Shown one piece after another: positions 1 to 8,650 of a stretch of DNA of 64,000 bases (the first letter of the stretch is position 1; each line of letters begins with the position of its first letter). The stretch spans positions 1,054,001 through 1,118,000 of the forward strand of contig NZ_CP016172.1 of NCBI RefSeq assembly GCF_001676725.1, given 5' to 3'. The position numbers and the translations under genes were made by a program. The stretch is from Bordetella flabilis. Lineage in GTDB: Bacteria > Pseudomonadota > Gammaproteobacteria > Burkholderiales > Burkholderiaceae_B. A model generated the notes under the pieces. It saw only the letters and a program-made list of their open reading frames with translations, had not been told where the DNA came from and made no database searches.

Positions 1-227
1 TCGTGTCGCGCAAGGTCAGCCATGAGGCCATCATCGCCACCTTCGTCGGGCTGATCGTGGTGATCAGCGTGTGGGAAGGACAGCTGCTGGGCCTGCTCGT
101 CATCCTGACGATGGGGCTGCTGGGCGGCCTGTTGTCGCGGGCCTTCGCGTTCAATACGGGCGTGCAGTTCATGGGCTACTACACGGCTGTGCTGACGGTG
201 CCGGCGCTGGTCAAGCTGATCGCATAG
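1..227 (+). CDS. C-terminal fragment of an integral membrane protein (possibly TctA-like permease)
   Basis: The reading frame is open from the left edge and stops at TAG 225-227, so only the last 74 or so residues are visible. An in-frame GTG at position 3 is more likely an internal valine than a start. The fragment is almost entirely hydrophobic, with three likely membrane spans, and ends in a short tail VPALVKLIA. The segment GVQFMGYYTAVLTVPAL resembles the end of large multi-span permeases such as TctA of tripartite tricarboxylate transporters. That assignment is an inference from general character and is weak. The gene is followed tail-to-tail by the minus-strand DoxX gene. Confidence 0.4.
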   Translation, partial: VSRKVSHEAIIATFVGLIVVISVWEGQLLGLLVILTMGLLGGLLSRAFAFNTGVQFMGYYTAVLTVPALVKLIA

Positions 228-245
228 GCATGGCCATGCACGGGC

Positions 246-713
246 TCAACGCGAGGGGGATGGCTTGGCAGGGGGCCGGCCGGAACCCTGCAGGTCCATC
301 CACGCAACCAGGAGCAGTCCGCCCGCCAGGCCGACATGTTCGAAGAAGGCGTTGGCGGCCATGAACCGTTCCTGGCCGGCCGGCATGTCCCAGAAGCGCA
401 GCGCGATGCCGGTGGCCGCGAGCGTGAAAGCGGCCAGCGCCAGCGCGCCCAGCCAACGCAGGCGGCCGGCCAGGATCATCGCCGACGCGACCAGTTCCAG
501 CGTGATCACCAGTACGGCGTATAGCGGCGCGGGGGACAGGCCGAAATGCGCCATCTCGCGCAACGCGCCAGGAAAGTCGGTGAGCTTGACCAGTCCGCCC
601 TGGAGATAGGCGGCGCACAGGCCCAGACAGGCAAGCCGGCGCAGTACGGAAGAACCGAACACCGGGCGGGCGAGGTCGGCCAGCCGGCATTCCCATTGGT
701 AGGGCGCGCTCAA
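246..713 (-). CDS. DoxX family membrane protein
   Basis: A 155-residue membrane protein with four predicted spans (about residues 26-42, 62-84, 88-106 and 127-145) and the DoxX-like stretch YLQGGLVKL in the first span. DoxX proteins are small inner-membrane proteins; some are linked to thiol or oxidative stress, but their biochemistry is not settled. I place the start at TTG 713 because GAGGAG lies six bases upstream, directly behind the stop codon of the amidohydrolase gene at 724. A longer open frame to 815 would overlap that gene. It is the last gene of a minus-strand set that includes XapX and amidohydrolase genes. Confidence 0.75.
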   Translation of the reverse strand: MSAPYQWECRLADLARPVFGSSVLRRLACLGLCAAYLQGGLVKLTDFPGALREMAHFGLSPAPLYAVLVITLELVASAMILAGRLRWLGALALAAFTLAATGIALRFWDMPAGQERFMAANAFFEHVGLAGGLLLVAWMDLQGSGRPPAKPSPSR

Positions 714-723
714 GCCGGTCTCC

Positions 724-2709
724 TCAGACAGCCCAGCACGAGCAGCCCAGGGCGCCGAAAAAGCCCTGCAGGTCCGAACTCGGCGCGCGCGACGCCCAGG
801 CACGGGCGTGGTCATGCCCGTGCAGGCCGCAGGCGCTGGCGCATCCGCAGGCGGCCAGCTTGCGGTAGCCCAGGGAATTGCGGCCGGCGCCGTCCGGATC
901 GCCCCAGGCGGCGTAGCCGCCGAACAGCCGCGTGGGCGACCAATCGGGCATGGCGGGCGGCAAGGAGTTGTCGTCGAGTGCTCCGAACGCGCCGGCGCCG
1001 TAGACCACGCGCCCGCCGACCACGGTCAGGTCGGAGGTCAGGAAGGAGATATCGTCCTCGGCGCAGTTGAAGTAGTCCTTGCTGGGCACGATGAAGTCGG
1101 CGAGCTGGCCGGGCTCGATGCGGCCGCGCCTGCCTTCCTCGTTGGAGAACCAGGCCACATTCTCGGTCCACATGCGCAGGGCCGTCTCGCGGTCCAGGCA
1201 GTTGCGCGCGGGATAGAGGCGCGTGCCGCCCACCGTCCTGCCGGTGATCATCCAGGCCAGCGATACCCAGGGGTTATAGGACGCGACACGGGTGGCGTCG
1301 GTGCCCGCCGATACCTTCACCCCGCGCTCCAGTATCTTGGCGATGGGCGGCGTGGCCTCGGCGGCCGCCGCGCCATAGCGCTCGATGAAGTACTCGCCCT
1401 GATAGGCCATGCGGTGCTGTACCGCGATGCCGCCGCCCAGGGCGGCGATGCGGTCGATCGATTTGTCCGAGATGGTCTCCGCATGGTCGAAGAACCAGTT
1501 CAGGCCGGTCAATGGCGTGTCGCGATGCACTTTCTCGAACACATCCAGGGCCCGTGCGATCGTTTCGTCATAGGTGGCATGCAATCGCCAAGGCCACTTG
1601 TTCTGCGCCAGGACACGCACCACCTCTTCCAGCTCGCCTTCCATTTCGGTGGGCATGTCCGGCCGCTCCACCCGGAAGTCCTCGAAATCGGCCGCCGAGA
1701 ACACCAGCATCTCCCCGGCGCCGTTGTGGCGGAAGTAGTCGGTGCCTTGCTTGTACTTCACGCTGGACGTCCATTTGAGGAAGTCTTCCTTCTCCTGTTT
1801 GGGCTTCTGCGTGAAGAGGTTATAGGCCAGCCGCACCGTCATCCGGCCTTCATCGGCCAGCTTCTGGATGACGGCGTAGTCGTCCGGATAGTTCTGGAAA
1901 CCGCCGCCGGCGTCGATCACGCCGGTCACGCCCAGGCGGTTCAGTTCGCGCATGAAATGGCGCGTGGAGTTGACCTGATAGTCGAAGGGCAGCTTCGGCC
2001 CCTTGGCCAGCGTGGCGTAAAGGATGGTGGCGTTGGGCCTGGCAAGCAGCAGCCCGGTGGGATTGCCGTGCGCGTCGCGGATGATCTCTCCACCAGGCGG
2101 GTTGGGCGTCGTCTTCGTATAGCCGACCGCCCGCAGCGCCGCGGCGTTGAGGAGAGCGCGGTCGTACAGGTGCAGCAGGAATACCGGCGTATCGGGCGCA
2201 ATGGCGTTGATTTCTTCTATCGTGGGCAGGCGCTTCTCCGCGAACTGGTGCTCGGTAAAGCCGCCGACCACGCGCACCCATTGCGGCGCGGGCGTAATGG
2301 CGACCTGCCGCTTCAGCATGGCCATGGCGTCGGCCAGCGAGCGCACGCCGTCCCAGCGCAGCTCCATGTTGTAGTTCAGGCCGCCACGCACCACGTGGGT
2401 GTGGTTGTCGAACAGGCCGGGCAGCACCCCGCGGCGCTGCAGGTCGACGACGCGGGTGCCGGGGCCCGCCAGCGCCATGATCCCGGCGTCGTCGCCCACC
2501 GCCACGAACTTTCCATCCTTGATGGCCACCGCGCTGGCCAGTGGATTGGAACGGTCCAGCGTGGTGATCCTGCCGTTGTGAAAAATGATATCTGGCACAG
2601 TGTTGGACACAGCGGATTCTCCTTGAGGACGGGCGGCGGCACCTGCTCCCAACATGGTGTTGAGCGCCAATGCGGAAGCGGCGCCGATAAGATGGCGGCG
2701 AGTGGGCAT
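724..2709 (-). CDS. exported amidohydrolase, YtcJ-like
   Basis: A 661-residue metal-dependent amidohydrolase of the YtcJ/amidohydrolase-3 type. The N-terminus has a twin-arginine-like signal (TRRHLIG followed by an Ala-rich hydrophobic stretch), suggesting Tat export. The metal-binding motif DNHTH of the TIM barrel lies near residue 100 and LFNSAG-like family features are replaced by related hydrophobic strands. The substrate is not evident. An unusual tail contains CGCASACG, then HGHDHARAW, and ends in GCSCWAV, rich in Cys and His, which could bind metal. The start ATG 2709 has AGGGAGAG upstream. The XapX gene ends 27 bases upstream and the DoxX gene begins 10 bases downstream, so the three are probably co-transcribed. 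Confidence 0.85.
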   Translation of the reverse strand: MPTRRHLIGAASALALNTMLGAGAAARPQGESAVSNTVPDIIFHNGRITTLDRSNPLASAVAIKDGKFVAVGDDAGIMALAGPGTRVVDLQRRGVLPGLFDNHTHVVRGGLNYNMELRWDGVRSLADAMAMLKRQVAITPAPQWVRVVGGFTEHQFAEKRLPTIEEINAIAPDTPVFLLHLYDRALLNAAALRAVGYTKTTPNPPGGEIIRDAHGNPTGLLLARPNATILYATLAKGPKLPFDYQVNSTRHFMRELNRLGVTGVIDAGGGFQNYPDDYAVIQKLADEGRMTVRLAYNLFTQKPKQEKEDFLKWTSSVKYKQGTDYFRHNGAGEMLVFSAADFEDFRVERPDMPTEMEGELEEVVRVLAQNKWPWRLHATYDETIARALDVFEKVHRDTPLTGLNWFFDHAETISDKSIDRIAALGGGIAVQHRMAYQGEYFIERYGAAAAEATPPIAKILERGVKVSAGTDATRVASYNPWVSLAWMITGRTVGGTRLYPARNCLDRETALRMWTENVAWFSNEEGRRGRIEPGQLADFIVPSKDYFNCAEDDISFLTSDLTVVGGRVVYGAGAFGALDDNSLPPAMPDWSPTRLFGGYAAWGDPDGAGRNSLGYRKLAACGCASACGLHGHDHARAWASRAPSSDLQGFFGALGCSCWAV

Positions 2710-2736
2710 GTGATCTCTCCCTGGGCGTATGGGGGG

Positions 2737-2997
2737 TTAGCCTTGGTCCTTGTTTCCCGGCTGCCTGCCAGGCAATTGCCCGAACACATGGCTCACCGTC
2801 TTTTCCTTGTCGCAGGCGGCGAAAAACGCGGTTCCGCCGAGCATCTGCCTGGCCACCGGAACGATCTGCTCGCCCACCAGGATGCCCAGAAGGCCTATCA
2901 GCGCCACCAGCGGCGGAGCGGGCGACCGCACCTGCAGAAGGCTATAGACGACGCCGACCAGCAGTCCGGCGCCCAGGGAAAGCAAGTAGATCTTCAT
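2737..2997 (-). CDS. XapX domain membrane protein (DUF1427)
   Basis: An 86-residue protein starting MKIYLLSLGAGLLVGVVYS, with two hydrophobic segments at about residues 3-20 and 30-46 and a hydrophilic tail. The sequence GLLVGVVYSLLQVRSPAPP followed by LVALIGLLGILVGEQ is typical of the XapX/DUF1427 family, small membrane proteins of unknown role often found beside amidohydrolase and isochorismatase-like hydrolase genes, as here. The start at ATG 2997 fits the usual family length; the frame extends further upstream but would run into the pirin gene. Confidence 0.8.
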   Translation of the reverse strand: MKIYLLSLGAGLLVGVVYSLLQVRSPAPPLVALIGLLGILVGEQIVPVARQMLGGTAFFAACDKEKTVSHVFGQLPGRQPGNKDQG

Positions 2998-3092
2998 GGT
3001 CAGCAGCCTTGTTTCATGGTGGGTCGATTCATATTCAGTGCCCGGCGACGCGGGGCCAAGGTGGGCGCGCAGGACGGCGCCCTGGGTGTCGT

Positions 3093-3797
3093 TCAACCGT
3101 GCGTATCGGCCAGCAGCGCCTCGGCGTCGTCCAGGGCCACGATGCGCACATCCACTTCGTCCCGGATGGCGACGCCGTCTCCCTGGTCGATCTCCACATC
3201 GTTGACGATGAGCCTTCCCTTGGACGCCACGAGGTAACCCCGGCGCCTGCCGCTTGCGAAGCGATAGGTGGCGGCTTCCCCGGCCTTGAGCGCAACGGCG
3301 AGCAGCCGCGTGTCGCTGCGGATAGGCAGCGCGTCTTCGTCCCCCTCGATCCCGCTGGCCAGCGTGACGAAGCGGCCCTTGCATGCATCGCGCGGAAACG
3401 ACTTCCTGCCCCAGCTCGGCGGAAATCCACGGCGGTCCGGCTCGATCCAGATCTCGAAGACACGGGCGGGGCCTTCTTCCATATTGAATTCGGCATGCGT
3501 CAATCCGCTGCCGGCGCTCATGACCTGCACATCGCCGACCGTGGTGCGTCCACGGTTTCCCATGTCGTCCTCATGGGTCAGCACGCCGCTCCGGACACAG
3601 GTGATGATCTCCATATCCGTATGCAGGCGGGGAGGAAAGCCAGCGCCCGGCGCAATGGTTTCGTCATTCCATGCGCGCAGCGCGCCCCAGCGCATGCGTT
3701 CGGGATCCTGGTACCCGGCGAACGAAAAGTGATGTTTCGCGTCGAGCCAGCCTTGGCGGGCCCGGCCCAGGGTTGCAAAGGGACGGCGCTCGATCAT
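3093..3797 (-). CDS. pirin family protein
   Basis: A 234-residue bicupin of the pirin/YhhW family. Visible hallmarks are HHFSFA near the N-terminus, FPPRLHTDMEIITCV carrying metal-binding histidine and glutamate, HEDDMGN, and SAGSGLTHAEFN in the first cupin. YhhW-type pirins bind a metal ion, and some have quercetinase activity. I chose ATG 3797 because homologues begin close to this residue and CGAGG lies upstream; an in-frame ATG at 3878 would add 27 residues with no ribosome-binding site. It lies between the MFS exporter and XapX genes, in the same orientation. Confidence 0.85.
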   Translation of the reverse strand: MIERRPFATLGRARQGWLDAKHHFSFAGYQDPERMRWGALRAWNDETIAPGAGFPPRLHTDMEIITCVRSGVLTHEDDMGNRGRTTVGDVQVMSAGSGLTHAEFNMEEGPARVFEIWIEPDRRGFPPSWGRKSFPRDACKGRFVTLASGIEGDEDALPIRSDTRLLAVALKAGEAATYRFASGRRRGYLVASKGRLIVNDVEIDQGDGVAIRDEVDVRIVALDDAEALLADTHG

Positions 3798-3884
3798 GGG
3801 GAACCTCGTCACAACGCGATCAGGTGAGATGGATCGGGTGTATGAAGCCAGCGGCGGGTCTTCGATGATGCGGCTCACGCTGCG

Positions 3885-5477
3885 TCATCGCGTCAATGCC
3901 AGGAAATGGTGCACCTCCGGCTTGCCGGGGCCGACGTGCAGGCGCAGCGCCTCGGCCTGGATATCGGCATCGGCGTGGGATACCCGGTGGTGTTGGCGCA
4001 GATGCTCGGCCCAGGATTCCACGAAGAACCACTCGACCACGCGTTCCGCATCGCCCGTATGCTCGACCACGCCCCAGGCGTATGCGCCATCGCGCAGCCG
4101 CTCCTCGGACAGGCGCCTCATCGCATCGAGAAATGCGGGGCGATCCTGCTGCCGGATGCGGTACTCCACCTGGACCAGGACCGGCCCGCGATCGCCGCTG
4201 ACCGGTTCGGCCACCAGGGGCTCCGGCCAATGATGCGAAGCCTGCAGGTCTGCCTCGCCCACCGGAAGGCGGGCTCGATGGAACAGCAGCGAGACCACGA
4301 CCAGGCCGACGGCGCTTGCGACCAGCGCGTAGGGCACGCCGATTTCCCGCGCGATCAGGCCCCAGCCCAGGCTGCCGGCCGCCATCGCGCCGTTGAACAC
4401 CATCAGGTACACCGCCAGGCCACGCCCACGCACCCAGTTGGGCAGTATGGCCTGGGCCACGCTGTTGAAGGTCGTGAGCGCCGCGATCCACCCCATGCCC
4501 AGGAATACGAGCATCAGGACCGCCAGCCATTTCGGCGGCGCGAATACCAGGACCGCCATGACGGCGGCGCTGGTCATCGAAGCCAGCAGTACCAGGCCGT
4601 TCGAATCGAGCCGCTTGCCCAGTCGCGGAATGATCAGCGCGCCGGCGATCGCGCCTGCGCCCACGGCGCCCAGAAGCACGCCGTAGAAGCCCGAGGATCC
4701 TCCCAGCATCTGGCGCGCGACCAGCGGCAGCAACGCCCAGACTGCGCTGGCGAACAGGAAGAACACCGCCGCGCGCAGCAGCACGCGGTGCAGTTCCTTG
4801 CTGGCCCGGGTATAGCGCAACCCCGCGCGGAAGGCGCCGAAGAAGTTCTCGGACAGCGGACTGCGGACGGCGCTGGGGCGCTTCCACCACAACAGCGCAC
4901 CGATGACGGCCACATAGCTCAGCACATCCATGCCATACGTGACCGCCGCGCCGAAGCTGGCCAGGATCAGCCCGCCCGCCGCGGGGCCTATGGCGCGTGC
5001 AATATTGATCCCCAGCGAGTTAAGCGCGACGGCGCTCTTGATATCCTCTCGCTGCACCAGCTCGGGCACGATGGACTGCCAGGTCGGCCCCATCAATGCC
5101 GCGCCGATGCCGCCGACAAAGGTCAGCGCGATCAGGTATTCGACCGTCAATGCGCCGAAGTGCGACAGCAGCAGCAGGGAGCCGCTTACGGCGGCGAGCA
5201 GAAGCTGGACGAATATCAGAAAGCGGCGACGATCCAGGATGTCCGAAAGGACACCCGCCGGGATCGCGAGCAGGAAGATCGGCAATGTCGCGGCGGTCTG
5301 GATCAGCGCCACGGCGGTCGGACTGGCCGATAGATCCGTCACCAGCCAGGAGCTGGCCACATCGCGCATGAAACTGCCCACATTGCCCAATACCGTCGCC
5401 GCCCAAAGCACGGCGAATACGGATTGACGCAACGGCGCGAAACTTCCCCGCGCGGAATTCGTTGTCTTGTCCTGCAC
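3885..5477 (-). CDS. MFS exporter (MFS_3 type) with C-terminal ABM-like domain
   Basis: A 530-residue protein. About the first 410 residues form a 10-12 span major facilitator of the MFS_3 (EntS-like) type, starting with SVFAVLWAATVLGNVGSFM and including DRRRFLIFVQ after the second span. The last 100 residues are soluble (VLVQVEYRIRQQDRPAFLDA onward) and look like an antibiotic biosynthesis monooxygenase (ABM) dimer domain. The start is GTG 5477, with AGGAGA six bases upstream; the frame continues to 5804 without another good site. Such carriers usually export small molecules; here the substrate is unknown. It sits between the cysteine hydrolase and pirin genes. Confidence 0.82.
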   Translation of the reverse strand: MQDKTTNSARGSFAPLRQSVFAVLWAATVLGNVGSFMRDVASSWLVTDLSASPTAVALIQTAATLPIFLLAIPAGVLSDILDRRRFLIFVQLLLAAVSGSLLLLSHFGALTVEYLIALTFVGGIGAALMGPTWQSIVPELVQREDIKSAVALNSLGINIARAIGPAAGGLILASFGAAVTYGMDVLSYVAVIGALLWWKRPSAVRSPLSENFFGAFRAGLRYTRASKELHRVLLRAAVFFLFASAVWALLPLVARQMLGGSSGFYGVLLGAVGAGAIAGALIIPRLGKRLDSNGLVLLASMTSAAVMAVLVFAPPKWLAVLMLVFLGMGWIAALTTFNSVAQAILPNWVRGRGLAVYLMVFNGAMAAGSLGWGLIAREIGVPYALVASAVGLVVVSLLFHRARLPVGEADLQASHHWPEPLVAEPVSGDRGPVLVQVEYRIRQQDRPAFLDAMRRLSEERLRDGAYAWGVVEHTGDAERVVEWFFVESWAEHLRQHHRVSHADADIQAEALRLHVGPGKPEVHHFLALTR

Positions 5478-5608
5478 GGGATTCTCCTGAGGCGCGCCGG
5501 CGCGGCGCAAGGTATGCGCCGCGCTCCCCGCCGTGTTCGATGGAAAATCTGCCGGAGTTTCCAGTCGAATCAGCGTAGCGCTCGACGTGGCGGACTCCGG
5601 TCCTGGAC

Positions 5609-6298
5609 TTACTTCACCTTCGCGGGGTTGGGGCCGATGCGTTCGCCATGCTGCACGCGCTCGGTCAGCTTGTGGACGTGGGTCACGGCGTAGTCGATCC
5701 CCATGCCGTAGGCGCCGGAGTGCTCCTTGACGATGGCGGTGACGGCATCGTAGGTTTCCGTGCGAGCCCAGTCGCGCTGCCATTCCAGCAGCACTTGCTG
5801 CCACGTTACCGGCACGGCGCCTGCCTGCACCATGCGGTCCATGGCGTACTTGTGCGCATCCAGCGAGGTCCCGCCGGAGGCGTCGGCCACCATGTAGATC
5901 TCATAGCCACCTTCCAGCATGGCGCACAGGGCGAAGGTGGTATTGCAGACTTCCGTCCACAGGCCCGCGACAACAATCTTCTTGCGGCCGTTGGCGGCCA
6001 GCGAGTCGCGCACGTTCTGGTCGTCCCACGAGTTCATCGAGGTGCGTTCCAGGATTTTGTTCTCGGGGAACACCGCCAGCAGTTCGGGAAACGTGTTGCC
6101 GGAGAAGCTGTCGGTCTCCACCGTGGTGATGGTGGTCGGAACATTGAAGACGCGAGCGGCCTTGGCCAACCCCACCACATTGTTCTTCAGCGTCTGGCGA
6201 TCGATGGACTGCACGCCGAACGCCATCTGGGGCTGCTGGTCGATGAAGATGATCTGGCTGTTCTGCGGGGTCAGGACTTCGAGGTATTTGCTGGACAT
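5609..6298 (-). CDS. isochorismatase-like cysteine hydrolase, YcaC-like
   Basis: A 229-residue hydrolase of the isochorismatase superfamily. Candidate catalytic residues are Asp20 (IIFIDQQ), Lys81 (NKILERT) and Cys118 (GLWTEVCNTTF), which match the Asp-Lys-Cys triad of YcaC-type proteins. Function is predicted only as hydrolysis of an amide-like or nitrile-like substrate; no specific substrate can be named. The start is ATG 6298 (MSSKYLEV). It is the first gene of the minus-strand set and lies divergent from the LysR gene at 6618, the usual arrangement for a regulator and its target. Confidence 0.85.
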   Translation of the reverse strand: MSSKYLEVLTPQNSQIIFIDQQPQMAFGVQSIDRQTLKNNVVGLAKAARVFNVPTTITTVETDSFSGNTFPELLAVFPENKILERTSMNSWDDQNVRDSLAANGRKKIVVAGLWTEVCNTTFALCAMLEGGYEIYMVADASGGTSLDAHKYAMDRMVQAGAVPVTWQQVLLEWQRDWARTETYDAVTAIVKEHSGAYGMGIDYAVTHVHKLTERVQHGERIGPNPAKVK

Positions 6299-6617
6299 GG
6301 CTGATCTCGCTTTCAAGGAAGTAATCGGCGGTTGCGGCTGAAGTGGGATTCGGTATGCTCCGCGAGCCGGGCCGGCTTGCATCGGCTACCGCGTGCAAGA
6401 GAAGGGCCGCTCGAACCTTCCGCACACGCTGCATCTGGTTCGGATGTTAGAGACCGGCAGTTCGCTTGAGAACCAGCTGAAAAGAATTGCATCCTTTCCA
6501 TTTCTTATATGGTTGGAATGAATGCGGACAGACCGTGGAGATTGCTATGGCCAACGGCGATCTTGTCCCTCCTATAGCCAGTCGCTATCATCGCCACGGT
6601 CTCGTTGGAGAAATGAA
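6299..6617. promoter_or_regulatory. divergent intergenic region between hydrolase and LysR genes
   Basis: This 319-base gap lies between two gene starts facing away from each other and must hold both promoters. It is AT-richer around 6480-6520, where GCATCCTTTCCA and the partly matching TGGTTGGAATG form a weak imperfect dyad that could be a LysR site. I see no convincing -35/-10 pair, no RNA gene and no supported small protein. Confidence 0.4.
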
Positions 6618-7541
6618 ATGAAAGCGTTGCCGGATCTGGAAGGCTGGGCGATCTTCGCCAAGGTCGCCGAAACAGGCTCGTTCGCCAAGGCGGCGGCCGG
6701 GTTTTCTCTGTCCCAGGCCACGGTGTCCAAGGCCATTACGCGCCTGGAAACCCGCATGAAGGCCACGTTGTTCCATCGGACTTCACGCAGCATGTCGCTG
6801 ACCGAAGCCGGCTACGCGGCGCTGGAACGCGCCGCCCGCATTCTCGAAGAAGGCGAAGCCGTCGAAGCCGAGATCACCGAGAAATCGAACAGCCTGCACG
6901 GAAGAATCAGGCTCGCGGCGCCCATGTCGTTCGGCCTCTCCCACCTGGCGCCCATGCTGCCGGACTTCATGCGAGCGCATCCCGATGTCGGCCTGGAGGT
7001 CGACTTCAACGACAAGCAGGTGGACCTGGTGTCGGAGCGTTTCGATCTCGCCTTGCGTATCGCGAATCTGGTCGATTCGACGCTCCTGGCCCGCCGCCTG
7101 TGCTCAGTTCGCATCCTGCTGGTCGGTGCGCCCGCGTATTTCGAGCGGGCGGGGCGGCCCAGGCATCCACGGGATCTGGCGCAGCACACCGCCCTGCAAT
7201 ACATGTATGCGCGCAATGGATCGAGCTGGCGCTTCCGGCACGACAAACAGGGCGAGTTTTCCCAGACCTTGCCGGTGAACCTGAACGTGAACAACGCCGA
7301 AGCCCTGACGCCGGCGCTGCGGGCGGGCCTGGGGCTGGCGCTGCAGCCGGAATTCCTGGCCTGGGAGGACCTGCAATCCGGCGCGCTGGAGATCGTCATG
7401 GAGGACTGGCAGGTCGATCCGATTGCCCTGCACATCGTGACGCCGCCGGGACGCAGGCGGCCCGCGCGGGTGCAGGCGCTCATCGAATACCTCGCCGACC
7501 GCCTGACCGCCGAACCATGGGCGGGGGATGTGGCGGGTTAG
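6618..7541 (+). CDS. LysR family transcriptional regulator
   Basis: A 307-residue LysR-type regulator. The winged helix-turn-helix occupies residues 5-64 (FAKVAETGSFAKAA, then SQATVSKAITRLE), followed by a periplasmic-binding-like effector domain from about residue 90. The start ATG 6618 is preceded by GGAG; the frame is open further upstream but without a good ribosome-binding site. It is divergent from the hydrolase-MFS-pirin-XapX-amidohydrolase-DoxX set and probably controls it. The stop codon is followed by a run of nine T at about 7550 without a clear hairpin, and then by a copy of the 338-bp repeat. Confidence 0.88.
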   Translation: MKALPDLEGWAIFAKVAETGSFAKAAAGFSLSQATVSKAITRLETRMKATLFHRTSRSMSLTEAGYAALERAARILEEGEAVEAEITEKSNSLHGRIRLAAPMSFGLSHLAPMLPDFMRAHPDVGLEVDFNDKQVDLVSERFDLALRIANLVDSTLLARRLCSVRILLVGAPAYFERAGRPRHPRDLAQHTALQYMYARNGSSWRFRHDKQGEFSQTLPVNLNVNNAEALTPALRAGLGLALQPEFLAWEDLQSGALEIVMEDWQVDPIALHIVTPPGRRRPARVQALIEYLADRLTAEPWAGDVAG

Positions 7542-7591
7542 ATCTGGGTGTTTTTTTTTGGGGGTATTAGGGGGAGTTTGTGTTCTGGGCC

Positions 7592-7929
7592 GTCCGGCGA
7601 GGGGGGCGCCTGCCGGGGCCGTCACGGTCGGGCGCTGCGGCGCCCGGGCGCCGCAGACCACTTCGCTCGCTTCGTCCGGCGGCCGATCGGTGGCGGGTTT
7701 CTTCTTGATGGGTTGCCGGCACGCCTTCCTTCAGCATCCGCTCGTTCGCCCTCTACGTGCCGTCCCCGACAGGCGCCCCCCTCGCCGGACTCCGGCGTCT
7801 TGAATCCACGGTTGCCGCGACCGGTTGTGTTTTTGCCGCTTCGATCTAGCGCGGTGGGGGGTGGAAGAGTTTGCAATGCCCGTGCCCGCACGGCCCCCAG
7901 CGGGCCGCGCGGGCGCTTACGCGGTGTGG
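7592..7929 (+). repeat. 338-bp repeat module, copy A (199-bp core 7592-7790)
   Basis: The core starts GTCCGGC at 7592 and ends GCCGGAC at 7790. Its arms GGCGAGGGGGGCGCCTG (7596-7612) and the reverse complement (7770-7786) are perfectly complementary. Inside lies a 22-base perfect palindrome at 7635-7656. A conserved flank follows to 7929, carrying a hairpin at 7885-7913 (CCCGC, CGGCCC pairing with GGGCCG, GCGGG). Copies B, C and D share the same plan. It lies 50 bases after the LysR stop codon, in the same direction. Open frames across it are rejected as coding because copies do not preserve a frame. Confidence 0.85.
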
Positions 7930-8034
7930 GCTTGCGACGGGTGCTGGATCGTAGGAGCGATTGCGGCGGGATGGTGGGAGGGTGCTTGCTGCTTCGCTCG
8001 GTGGTGCGGGCTGCTGGAAGATTTTGCATGGCCC

Positions 8035-8066
8035 GCAAATCGCGGCCCGCGGGGTCCGCGGTTTGC
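8035..8066. repeat. REP-like palindrome between copies A and B
   Basis: GCAAA at 8035-8039 pairs with TTTGC at 8062-8066, and CGCGG at 8041-8045 pairs with CCGCG at 8056-8060, around a GC-rich centre. The unit resembles the hairpins in the 338-bp modules and is matched by a similar palindrome at 51042-51074 in the second cluster. It is followed by GCTTACGCG, which also follows the hairpin in copy A. Confidence 0.65.
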
Positions 8067-8080
8067 TTACGCGTTTGTGT

Positions 8081-8311
8081 CGCATGACGTAGCGGCTGGA
8101 CTACGGTACCCGTGTTGCATGACCGTACCCGCCGCATTATCGGCGTCGGCTACGTGACCGTGTCCGTCGCATTATCGATGTCGGTCGCATGACTATGTGC
8201 GGCGCGTCACCAGCGTCCGTCGCATGGCCGTGTCCGTCCCATTATCAGTCGCCGCCGCATGACATACCCGCTCCATTCTCACTTGACATCGCATGACCGG
8301 CAACCGCCGAA
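8081..8311. repeat. degenerate 35-bp tandem repeat array
   Basis: The word CGCATGAC or a close variant recurs at 8081, 8116, 8151, 8186, 8221, 8256 and 8290, a period of 35 bases (34 for the last step). A second word, CGCATTAT or a variant, recurs between at 8133, 8168, 8203 and 8238. Units are diverged, especially the first and last. There are no unique spacers, so it is not a CRISPR. The array fills the space between the two converging repeat modules A and B. No protein is supported here. Confidence 0.75.
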
Positions 8312-8312
8312 T

Positions 8313-8650
8313 GGCACGGCGTGTATGCCGGAATGCGGCCCCCGCGGGCCGCATTTCGGCGGGCGCGCTCATCTCTTCCACCACACCCGGCTGCGCAACG
8401 CAGCGGCAAGAACCCGGAAAGTCGCAGCGGCCGTGGATGGAAGATGCCAGAGTCCGGCGGGGCAGTCGCCTGCCCGGGACGGCCCGTAGAGGGCGAGCGA
8501 GCGGATGCTGAAGGAAGGCGTGCCGGCAACTCATCAAGAAGATACCCACCAGTGAACGGCCGCCGGACGAAGCGAGCGAAGTGATCTGCGGCGCCCGCGC
8601 GCCGCAGCGCCCGACCGGGACGGCCCGGGCAGGCGACTGCCCCGCCGGAC
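8313..8650 (-). repeat. 338-bp repeat module, copy B (199-bp core 8452-8650)
   Basis: Reverse-orientation copy of the module. The core runs GTCCGGC (8452) to GCCGGAC (8650), again exactly 199 bp, with arms GGCGGGGCAGTCGCCTG and its exact reverse complement. The flank carries a strong hairpin: AATGCGGCCC (8332-8341) pairs with GGGCCGCATT (8346-8355) and GCCG (8327-8330) with CGGC (8357-8360), around the loop CCGC. It begins 48 bases after the stop codon of the SDR gene when read in that gene's direction. Confidence 0.85.

Noticed and set aside
808..3237. Long open frame antisense to amidohydrolase, XapX and pirin genes
   Set aside because: Shadow frame across three genes with clear families on the other strand.
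7549..7560. Run of nine T after the LysR stop as a Rho-independent terminator
   Set aside because: No stable hairpin directly upstream of the T-run.
7548..8157. Several open frames of 80-180 codons within the repeat clusters (also at 50518-51730)
   Set aside because: They follow the repeats, are not preserved in the same frame among copies, and are rich in Arg/Gly/Pro as expected for non-coding GC-rich DNA.
8081..8311. Regular 35-bp repeats as a possible CRISPR array
   Set aside because: Units are contiguous with no unique spacers, the repeats are degenerate, and no cas genes are present.
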